Of a stretch of DNA of 64,000 bases, positions 55,712 through 64,000 are shown in pieces. Under the pieces are notes generated by a model, which was not told the origin of the DNA, did no database searches, and worked only from the letters and a program-made list of their open reading frames with translations. The position numbers were made by a program, and so were the translations under genes. The DNA is taken from positions 70,203,604 through 70,267,603 of the forward strand of contig CM037587.1 in the NCBI GenBank assembly GCA_021018995.1, in the 5' to 3' direction. Within the stretch, counting starts at the first letter, position 1; each line of letters begins with the position of its first letter. The stretch is from Chloranthus sessilifolius (taxonomy: Eukaryota; Streptophyta; Magnoliopsida; Chloranthales; Chloranthaceae).

Positions 55712-58150
55712 GCTCGACTTTTCCCCTTATCGTATATAGGAAAGGTTGCGTCATCGGATCACCTAACATGATCCTGTCATACAAGTGCATCGTGTTGTGT
55801 ACAAAGTATTATATTTTTGAAAGTAATTTAATAACTCTGACATGAAACAGTATGACAGAAACTGATATTTACTCATCTATTAAAAGCAGTAAACTAGCAA
55901 AGATCTCTATCACAAAGCTAATCAAGACTATATATAGTTTTCCACCGATGACAGCCACCGTCATTTAAACAATGGAAAGAAAACCTATATATGAAGTAAA
56001 AAATATCTCAAAAATATAATACGAGTGATTTATACAAGTTTTTAAAATAAATCTCTCTCTCAAGCATTCTCTCTCTGACCTTTTTTGGAAAGAATTCCTC
56101 AGTGAATTCTTCCTCTTCGTCCTCCTCATTCTCCTCTTTTTCCTCCCCCTCTTCTGGTTGATACGTGGGATCACCCTCGTGCTTAGGATCAATATCTGCA
56201 GCTAGGACATGAAGTCGTAGGATGAGCCATCATCATAGCTTAGCAGAAAAATTTATAGTGTTAACTTATATGTTAGATTACCAATTCACTTCTTGATGCA
56301 TAAATTATAAATTTAAGCATATTATATCCTGTACTGTATCTATTCTAGCAAGCCATTAATCATGCAAATAATTTATCATGCTGACATGTTGAAATAATTA
56401 TGCTGAACAAATACAAGATATCATGCTGAACGAGAAATCATGCTGAAACAGATACAAGGAATCATGCTAAAATAGGTTTAGCTTAAACAAGCTATCAGAT
56501 TTAAAACATACATATACAAGAAACAAGAGAATCAAGATCCTGAGTTAGTGGGATCACTTGGACCGAGAAAATCAAGCTCCCGAGTTAGTGGGATCACTTG
56601 GACCAAGACATCAAGCTCTCGGGTTAGCGGGATCACTGGTGTTCAAAACTAAGTAAGAACGTGTACATGACATCAAGGATAACAAAACATGACTATGCAT
56701 GTTATCATGTATGCAGGAACATCATGAAAAGATATCATATAAGCATATATCAAAACTGAACTCGCATGCTTGTACATAACCATACATATTCATACATCTA
56801 AACTGGAATTAGCATCATCATTCATACGCATGCTTCTAAACTGATTTAGTTTTATCATTCATAACCATTCAGCTAAACTAATCTTATCATCATACATAAC
56901 TATACTTCAAAACTGACATGAGTATACTCATACAAAAGCATACGTATCTTAACAGCATTATAACTATACCTCGAGCATCATATAGAACTTATACAAAAGT
57001 ATATGTCGAAACTGATCTTATCATCTTCTTACATTACCATTCATCTAAACTGGTCTAACATCATCACGCATAACCATTTAGCATCTAAACTGGTCTGGCA
57101 TTTACTAGTATAATCCCATATTAAACTGAAACTCAAAACATAACTAACTATCTAAACTTGACATGAGCATATTTAGAATGTAATCAAGTTCATACAATAA
57201 TTTGCAATCCAAATGCGAAGGAGAAAATAAAATATAACTAGCAAGGTAAACTCCCTACCTTAAATCAAGCTTACATGTAACTGTTTACACGTGCACGCAT
57301 GCATCCAAGCAAATATCCATCTTTAACAAATTCTTCATGAGCATCAAATACCTATGATGCATGTTCATATTTTAGCATATATACTGGTTTACTGGGTCAC
57401 CTTAGACACTATATACGTACCAATATTGATTACTAGACCTACTAGTCAACACACAACACATACATAGGCAAAAGGCACCACAAAATAAACACACTAGCCC
57501 AAAACACAAGCTTGCCTCAGCAAGCTATAGGGTTGCCATGGCAAGCATCCCAGCTGAGCACCTTGCCGCGGCAACCTTGTGAGACTGCCATGGCAAGCCT
57601 GAGGCACAAGCTTGTCGTGGTGCCCCCTCTTGTTCTTCTAGATCTAGTTAGCTGAACCTTTTATACTATATAAATACCACTTTATTTTGTATACGTTGCA
57701 CCTTGAACCCCCTTTTATATTTATTAATTTAGTATGAAAGTTTCGGAGTGCAATTAATAGAGATTTTGACTCCGAAACCTTCACACAAGATTATATCCTT
57801 GAGCTATCGATCCGATCGTATGGAATTGGCACCAAAGATTTATAATTTATTTTAAACAAACTCTAATTTATAAGAACTAATCTGTGGTTCATTTTACTCC
57901 ATACCTTTTGGTGAATTTGTGGTTACGATGATGCCGAGCGGGTGTCGGTGTCGAGTTCACCGGGCTCGTGAAATATTTGTCGAAGTTAGGGCCGCAAAGA
58001 CTCTTCGAGACCAAGGGTTCATCTGCCGAAACTCTCGCGACTGAATCGTAGGGTCGCTTTGTAACTCACAGGTTCGAATCCAAGGTTTGAAGAGGTTGGA
58101 ATGGAAGTGGGTTTGAGCTAGAAGAAGGGTTTTATCTCCTATGCTAGTTT
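55712..58150 (-). repeat. 5' LTR of element D (upstream border uncertain)
   Basis: Colinear with the 3' LTR through gaagggttttatctcct at about 58140. Contains the terminal hairpin (55943-55967), an acidic stretch (56078-56205; reads DPTYQPEEGEEKEENEEDEE), the three-unit tandem repeat (56529-56632), a palindrome group (57510-57602) and TATA-rich sequence (57661-57682). Its true start lies somewhere between 58140 and 58865. Confidence 0.75.
57510..57602 (-). repeat. TTGCCGCGGCAA palindrome group in LTR D (5' copy)
   Basis: Sites: gcttgcctcagcaagc, ggttgccatggcaagc, ccttgccgcggcaacc and actgccatggcaagcc. Two sites have ccatgg where the other copy or the consensus has ccgcgg or cggtgg, consistent with CG decay. 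Confidence 0.75.
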
Positions 58151-58865
58151 ACTGATTTTGCAGGGTTTGAAATGTAAAAGATGAGAGAAATCTACAGTTG
58201 GTTTTTCTCAAAATTTCACAGTGTGAAGGAGGAGAAGATAGTGGCAAATTCTTTTAGTGGGCTTACTCTTTGTGTGCATGGGAGTCAAGAGTGACTCATG
58301 TGAGTCTGCTGGCGGGATTAGGATTATAAACCTATTAGGGATAGAATCCCACGTAGTGCCCACATGAGTTTTTCAGTATATAGGCATATAAGCCATAATA
58401 GGGTTAGGTTTAATGCAAAGCTAATACACTGTTTAAGTGTATAAGCCAGCTTAAGTTTAGCCTTAGTGTAAATTGCTTACACTCATAAAAGATGTATGGT
58501 TGGGGTAAAGTTAAAGTGTATTCCTGCTACACCATAGTAAGTGTATGGGCTGGCTTAGCTTTAGTGTAATGCAATTACACTTATATACTATATATAGGAT
58601 GGCACTTTTATTCAGTGTATTAGTTAATACACCTTTATGGTATATGGAAGATTAAAATTTCAAGTGTGTTTTTAATACACTAACTTTAAGTGTATGAAGG
58701 ACCGGGTTTTACTAACAAAATTTACTGGGCCACTAAGGGTCTCACTCTCTTGTCAGTTTTGAATACCAATTAATATAAATCCTTTCTGTCCCGTGTTAGG
58801 CACACGCCTATCCTTACCCATGTCCATACCTGATATTGTGATTTTAAAATATGGCAGCCGTTACA
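58151..58865 (-). repeat. LTR start segment attached to the element E side PPT
   Basis: On the minus strand it starts TGTAACGGCTGCC at 58865, directly after a polypurine tract, so it is the beginning of a 3' LTR. It has its own TATA-like boxes (58369-58380, about 58590-58605) and its own repeat set. It may be the upstream part of LTR D, or a different LTR into which D inserted; the sequence does not decide. Confidence 0.55.
58380..58700 (-). repeat. AGTGTA/TACACT inverted motif array
   Basis: About ten sites: tacactgtttaagtgta (58425-58441), agtgtaaattgcttacact (58466-58484), agtgtaatgcaattacact (58562-58580), agtgtattagttaatacacc (58614-58633), agtgtgtttttaatacact (58662-58680) and others. 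Each pairs AGTGTA with TACACT over a short AT spacer. The array surrounds the TATA-like boxes. Confidence 0.75.
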
Positions 58866-58880
58866 CCCTCCCCTCCTTAA
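58866..58880 (-). other. Polypurine tract on the element E side
   Basis: The minus strand reads TTAAGGAGGGGAGGG just before TGTAACGG. It is preceded by tttcgaggacgaaaattcc, the usual chromovirus run-up to the PPT. Confidence 0.85.
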
Positions 58881-59291
58881 GGAATTTTCGTCCTCGAAAA
58901 TAAAAGAAGATGGGGAAGTGACAGCAAGGCATGGTGTATATACTGTTGTAATACTATTTGAGTTTACGCAATTGACATGACTAGTTAAAAGTATATCACA
59001 TTCTAAGACAATGTAAACAGGAAATCAATCTAATGTTACTTGGTTTATTATGTCAGCACTTCTATGTACTGATGAATCACAAAGTAAACACATAACAAAT
59101 TTATAAAAGGTTACTATAGAGTAAAAAAAGCAATTATGTGTAGTAATCATTACGTATGAATAAAATGATATAAAAGTGAGTGTGATACTCACCAAGCTGT
59201 GATTGACTCTGACGCTCTCCAGCTGAGGATGGTCCTGCATCCCTCTGAACAACCTCCAGCAAGAATGTGTCTGCGTTTCGGGTATACGCAA
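58881..59291 (-). other. 3' internal non-coding part upstream of the PPT
   Basis: About 400 bp, AT-rich. A splice-donor-like ggtgagtatc (minus strand, about 59190-59200) is visible but no matching acceptor was identified. No pol domain is recognised below about 59290. Confidence 0.45.
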
Positions 59292-60862
59292 ATGTTCATA
59301 AGCTCATCATCCATCATCTGAAGTCTGTGAATGTTCTCATAGAGAGTAGAGCGTATCACCAGCGTAGCCATTAACACACCTGAACCTTTTACATCAAATC
59401 TCATGCTACTTAGAGCCATATCTTCCAATAGGTGCTATAGTCGCACCCTTGCGGTGAGATGTGATAACTGAGCAAAGAACTTTCCACTTAATGCATCTGC
59501 CACTGTGTTTGCTTTTCCAGGGTGGTACTGGATGGTACAATCATAATCTTTCAAGAACTCCATCCATCGACGTTGTCTCATGTTCAGCTCCTTCTGCGAG
59601 AAGACATACTTGAAGCCATAATACCAGTCAATCTTTGCTGGGCCAACCATAATACCGGTCTCAGAGATAACATGGCCTAAGAAACAGACCTGCTCAAGCC
59701 AAAACTCACACTTGCTGAGTTTTGGAATAACTGATGGTCTCTGAGGGTTTGTAAAGCTACTCGTAAGTGCGACTAATGTTCTTCTTGCATCTTTGAATAG
59801 ATGAGGATGTCATCTATAAAAACTACTACAGACTTATCCAAATGTAGTTTGAATATTCGATTCATCAAGTCCATAAATGACTCATGTTCTTCTCGTGTCT
59901 TTTGAATGACCAAGAACTCGTAGTGTCCATATCGAGTTTTGAACGTCGTCTTTTGAATGTCTTCAGATTTGACTTTCAACTGATGGTAGCCTGACCTCAA
60001 GTCAATCTTTGAGAAGAACCTTGCTCCTTGTAACTGATCGAGCAAATCATCAATTCTCGGAAGTGGATAATGGTTCTTAATTGTCAACTTATTTAGCTGA
60101 CGGTAATTAATGCAAAGCCGCATTGAACCGTCTTTCTGCTTCACAAACAAAACCGGCTGTCCGCAGGGTGATATACTCGGCCTGATAAAACCCTTATCTA
60201 GCAGTTCCTGAAGCTGCTCCTCTAACTCTTTCAATTCTGTAGGTGTCATTTGATATGGAGCTTTCGATATAGGTTCGGTACCCGGTGCTAATTTAATCGC
60301 AAATTCAACCTCCCGGTCAGGTGGTAATCCAGGTAGATCTTCAGGGAAAATATCCGGATACTCATAAGTAATCGTAATATCTGTAATATTCCTCTTCTCC
60401 TCCTTATGATCTTGCAAGTATGCCAGATAACCACAACACCCGTTCTTCATCATACGGTTTACTTGAATAGCGGAGATAAACGATTTCACGTAGGATTTGA
60501 CTCCGTAAAATCAGAAGGATTTTCTCTTCGGTGGGCGGAATGTCACAATTTTCGGAAGACAATTCACACTCGCGTGGTAAGCAGAAAACCAATTCATCCC
60601 TAGTGTCACGTCGAACCCTTCCATGCTCAAAATGATCAAATCAGCTACCGTCTCGTAATCTTCGATCATCATGATCACAGATTGACACAGTATTGGTGCC
60701 CACCGAGTTACCCGTAGGAACTGACACTGCCAAGATGAAATCAATGGCCTTGGGAACGATGCCCAACTTCTCAGCGAACAACGAAGTGACAAAAGAATGG
60801 GTAGAGCCAGGGTCCATCAACACTTGCGCTTCGATTTTGCTTACGTCGCTCTCCTGACACAT
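59292..60862 (-). pseudogene. pol: PR, RT and RNase H of element E
   Basis: Protease has VLMDPGSTHSFVTSLFAEKL (about 60830) and FDVTLGMNWFSAYHASVNCL. RT has [58 protein letters not shown] and [13 protein letters not shown] (about 59810). RNase H has [20 protein letters not shown], followed by the pre-integrase block (MATLVIRSTLYENIHRLQMM). It is very close to element A at the protein level. It is broken by several changes. Confidence 0.82.
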
Positions 60863-60999
60863 GAAAAGGGTACCTTAGTTTAGACAATTGTTTCAATTAA
60901 AAATTTCTAAGCATGTGTGTTCATCCATAACTTATTAATCAAAATTATTAAATATCAAGCAATTATATATATAACAAAATAAAATAAGAAGGCATTTCA

Positions 61000-61674
61000 A
61001 CTTATAATAATACCTTGGATTACGCCATTCGACGTTCCGACTTCTTGAGCTATCACGACATAGGCTCGACCTTGAACAATAGGTTGGGTCGATTTCTGAG
61101 TAGATCCCGAAATAGTTCTTCCTTTGTCCTCTTGAGGACAATCCTTAACCATGTGCCCAATTGTACCACACCGAAAGCATGCTCTAGTATTCCTCCTACA
61201 ATCCTCGGTCTTGTGTGGTTTCCCGCACCTTACGCAGAATGCTATCAGATTGAATGAAGAGGTGCGTAAAGTTTGTGAAACTCCGGACACTCCCGTTATA
61301 GCAGGGTTCAAAGTACGGAATGACCCTAAAGGTGTAGATATAGTCAGTTTAGGATAAACACCTTGAGCAGGTTACTGAGATACGGGTGTTGCCTTCTTCG
61401 TTTCCAACGTAGGGCAATCCTTTTTCATATGTCCTAGTCTGCCACATCTGAAACACTCACCTGTGGCCCACCTACATTTCTTCATCATGTGCCAATTCCC
61501 ACAACTTGAGCATGACTCAACCTGTGTGGAGGGAGAGGTGTGAGTCGTCTCACTCAATATTGTCGTGAGTAATGAAGTCTGCTGAGCCATTGTATTGATC
61601 ATCGTCTTCAACAACTTTCTATTATGCTCATTTTTATCAATGCGTATAGTATTTGATCTCTTGTGTGGTGCCAT
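61000..61674 (-). pseudogene. gag: gag part of element E with two zinc-knuckle pairs
   Basis: Starts MAPHKRSNTIRIDKNEHNRK. A first cysteine-rich pair follows (CSSCGNWHMMKKC; CFRCGRLGHMKKDC, about 61520-61420). A second pair comes later (CVRCGKPHKTEDC; CFRCGTIGHMVKDC, about 61230-61135) with the usual VQGRAYVV tail. No capsid domain is recognised between the start and the first pair. The element A and 3 gags have a single pair here. The region is broken. Confidence 0.7.
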
Positions 61675-61990
61675 TTTGATCTGTCAACATGACACAAGGT
61701 TCCAATTAATAAAGATTGTGATCACCATGGACCTAGGTTCCGACAAAACTCTAAAACTTCATTCACCTACTATAACCATACATCTATCACAATCATCAAT
61801 TACCTCCACTCCAAGTCATAGCGAGATCCACAACTCAGGTTATAAACATAACATACAACCCTAGCTGTGAGTCCCTTAAAAGACCTAAAGTCAAAAATTC
61901 TACTAACTTTGACAAGGTCCTAATTGAGTCTCTTATGTCTTGATAGAACCTACTGCCATATTCTCGGGTCCCAACAAGACCTAATAACTA
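61675..61990 (-). other. Leader of element E
   Basis: Non-coding DNA between the PBS and the first gag Met, about 315 bp, with no motif recognised. Confidence 0.45.
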
Positions 61991-62003
61991 AGCTCTGATA
62001 CCA
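61991..62003 (-). other. Primer-binding site of element E (initiator Met tRNA)
   Basis: The minus strand reads TGGTATCAGAGCT, an exact match to the initiator-Met PBS, two bases inside the LTR end at 62006. Confidence 0.92.
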
Positions 62004-63297
62004 ACTGTGATGACCCAACTTTTCCAATCCCTCAGGTATAGGAAAGGCCGGTTCACCAACCTATCGATTAAACGATAAGCCGGACAAACAGGGCACATAT
62101 CAGAGTAAAGCACAATAAATATTCAAAACTAAGAAATTAATGCGGAAGCAGTTAAAGTAAAGAACCACCGATGATGGCCGTCCATCACCGAAACATGCTT
62201 AATAATAATAAACAAAAGTAAAGACATAAATCCAAGAGCCCATCCATTGGTCAGACAAACTACGCCCAAGTCTAAACTCTCACCAATAGCAAATAAATAA
62301 AGTAAATCCTAAGCCGAGAACTACTCCTCAGGAGGAACCTCTGGCTCTTCCTCGGGTACGTAATCAAGCTCAGTCTCGGAGCCCTAAACAGCCAAGTCAG
62401 TACCTGGACCTGCGACGTATAGTCGGAATGAGCTAACCAACAAAGCTCAGTAGAAAAATATCATCAACGACATTGTATTTTAACTAACATGGGTTTTAAA
62501 ACAAATATCAGAATATTATATGTCAAAACCAGAAATGCAGGAAAAAATAAAATTTAAGTGCAGAAATTATATGCAAGATCAGTTTCTAAATATGTGAAAA
62601 TAGATTCAAGAACAGATATAAGGTTTCAGTGTCTTATTATTTCTAACTTCTATATGCAAAGTTTAGTAATTCATGATTTAATCCTCAACTTAAAATACCT
62701 TCCGAGTAAACTATATCTCAAGAGCAGGAATATAGCCGATGGGAACCCTTACCTACCATCATTGTTCATGAACCCTTTTTGAGGATGCAACAAGCCCCTG
62801 CGTCATGAGAGAAACTTGTGCCAGGAAATTGTTCAGGAATTTTTTAAGGGGTCGTTCAAGTCCATCATAAAATAGATACAGATACTAATATAAATCAGAT
62901 GCAAGTTTCTTATATATAGTTCAAAATTTTGATTTATGATTTTCAGCATTTCAGAGCTTAAGCAGATTCAGGTTTCAGGGTTCAGGTAGATTCAGATTTT
63001 CAATTTTTCATCTCAAATTTTAATTTACAGATGTGATTTCAATGGCATATACATGTTCAAAGATTCTAATTCAAAATATTCATGCGAGTTAAAATAAAAT
63101 ACTATAAATATGAGATTCTCCTACCAAAACTTAGAGTTGCGCGAAGTCAAGTAAAATCCTATTGATGGTTTCTCACCCTTAATCTACATCACAAATATGC
63201 GACGATGTATCAAGGTTAACTCTAATCACTAATAATTTAGACCTATTTAAGTGTTTCCTCAAAATCGAGTCAAAACGGGCAGGTTTGTGCAAACATA

Positions 63298-63675
63298 GAA
63301 TTTGACGTAACATTCCCCTAATTTTTTTACCTTCAAAACAATTGATTCTGAGTTCGTAAAAATACTGAAGTTGTAGAGTTTGATGTTCTCTTTCCAATGC
63401 AAAAAAAATCATGTCAATCGGAGTTTAGAGTAAAAAGTTATGACTAAAATACCAAGATAATATCGGAAAGAAAATGAAAATAAAGACAATTTGATGTAAC
63501 TTTCCCTAATTGTTTGACCTTCAAAATGATTAATTCATGAGTTAGTCAAAACACGAAAGTTTTAGAGCTTGATGTTTTCTTTCCAACTCAAAAAGAAGCA
63601 TAGTAATCAGAGTTCGGAGTAAAACGTTATGGATAAAATACAAAGATAGTATCGAAAAGAAAACGAAAACGAAGA
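63298..63675 (-). repeat. Two-copy tandem duplication of about 188 bp in LTR E
   Basis: 63298-63485 and 63486-63675 are diverged copies: aatttgacgtaacattcccc / aatttgatgtaactttccc; gttgtagagtttgatgttctc / gttttagagcttgatgttttc; agagtaaaaagttatgac / ggagtaaaacgttatgg. A single related block is present in LTR F (48530-48665), and an inverted relative in LTR H (42755-42850). Confidence 0.8.
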
Positions 63676-63692
63676 CAAAAACTAAGTTCTAT

Positions 63693-63707
63693 CCTCGCTC
63701 GAGCGAT
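63693..63707. repeat. CGCTCGAGCG palindrome in LTR E
   Basis: tcgctcgagcga is a 12-base perfect palindrome directly after the duplicated block, the same placement as the palindromes of LTR F. More copies, if any, would lie beyond the window. Confidence 0.6.
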
Positions 63708-64000
63708 GCAATTTTTCACCTCATTTTCAACTGAATCGAATCCCACACATTCCAAAAATAAAACTCAAGTTTAATCTATTGATTCAAAACCTTAAACTCA
63801 ATAAAAATTATACCTTTAATCAAGGATTCCACGCTTTGAAACGAGTCACGCAAATGGAGTTTCAGAACGAAATCGGCAGATTTCCTCGACAATTCGCCCC
63901 GCGATCGATCTCATGAATTCAAGATAGCTTCCTCTACACTGAGCCAATCCCATCTTCTCTGAATCATTGAAAATGAATCCAAGGGTTGATTCAATCTTTC

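Larger units (their letters stand above)
58881..64000 (-). mobile_element. Element E: chromovirus-type Ty3/Gypsy fossil, 5' LTR running off the window
   Basis: Minus-strand element. Visible parts: 5' LTR (62006 onward), exact initiator-Met PBS, a nucleocapsid-rich gag part, PR, RT, RNase H and the start of the integrase region, then a 3' non-coding part and PPT. Whether the 3' LTR at 58865 is of the same family as the 5' LTR is unclear, because the palindromes differ. It is broken, with several breaks. Confidence 0.7.
62006..64000 (-). repeat. 5' LTR of element E, partial
   Basis: On the minus strand it ends ...TTGGGTCATCACA at 62006. Contains the terminal hairpin (62166-62190; GATGG/CCATC stem), an acidic stretch (62321-62385; SETELDYVPEEEPEVPPEE), the AGCT hairpin (62429-62449), and a block acctgcgacgtatagtc (62408-62424) shared with LTR F (47191-47209). 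A duplicated block and a palindrome lie near 63.7 kb. It extends past the right edge. Confidence 0.82.

Noticed and set aside
59189-59428. Short frame ending in SWRASESITAW as a host exon with a GTGAGT donor
   Set aside because: Its first half is clearly retroelement pre-integrase sequence, and no acceptor or further exon was found.
62558-62782. 74-residue open frame on the plus strand
   Set aside because: It lies antisense within the LTR of element E, with no similarity to any family I recognise.

Overview
This window looks like intergenic heterochromatin from a flowering plant with a large, repeat-rich genome. I find no convincing host gene. Almost all of it is built from broken Ty3/Gypsy LTR retrotransposons, many inserted into one another. 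The lineage calls rest on primer-binding sites, gag and pol motifs and LTR termini, and are provisional.

Layout. (1) 1-6492: element 1, minus strand, Athila-like. It has a 5' LTR, a PBS of the TTGGCGCCGTTGCC type, gag, and an additional ORF (aORF) running off the left edge. It sits inside element 3. (2) 6493-10063: element 3, minus strand, chromovirus-like, with an initiator-Met PBS, gag and a 5' LTR. It appears to sit inside the 5' LTR of element A. (3) 10064-20536: element A, plus strand, a sister subfamily of element 3, with LTR remnant, NC, PR, RT, RNase H, IN, aORF, polypurine tract and 3' LTR. (4) 20905-42190: element C, plus strand, chromovirus-like, split by element 2. (5) 25879-40879: element 2, minus strand, Athila-like and the most complete, with both LTRs and a near-identical target-site duplication (gatct/gatcc). 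(6) 42310-46770: 3' parts of two more minus-strand elements (H and G). (7) 46771-49590: LTR F. (8) 49591 to about 58150: element D. (9) 58150-64000: LTR/PPT material and element E, whose 5' LTR runs off the right edge.

The most interesting signal crosses these families. At least eight LTR families here carry repeated short palindromes, and the palindrome differs by family: TTGATCGATCAA (3/A), AACCTGTCGACAGGTT (2), CGCGAG-type (1), GTATAATTATAC (G), CTCGACCGGTCGAG (H), CTCGCNGCGGCGAG (F), TTGCCGCGGCAA (D) and AGTGTA/TACACT (58.4-58.7 kb). A ninth, CGCTCGAGCG, is seen once in LTR E. In all three elements where an aORF is visible (1, 2 and A), a second array of that element's own palindrome lies in the internal DNA directly upstream of the aORF. 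This layout suggests an element-specific cis-regulatory code shared by the LTR promoter and an internal aORF promoter. The aORFs of 1 and A share a domain although the elements belong to different lineages.

Several chromovirus LTRs also share a leader module: an AGCT-stem hairpin, an acidic coding-like stretch, then a GATGG/CCATC hairpin near the LTR end. None of the functional ideas can be proven from this sequence alone.
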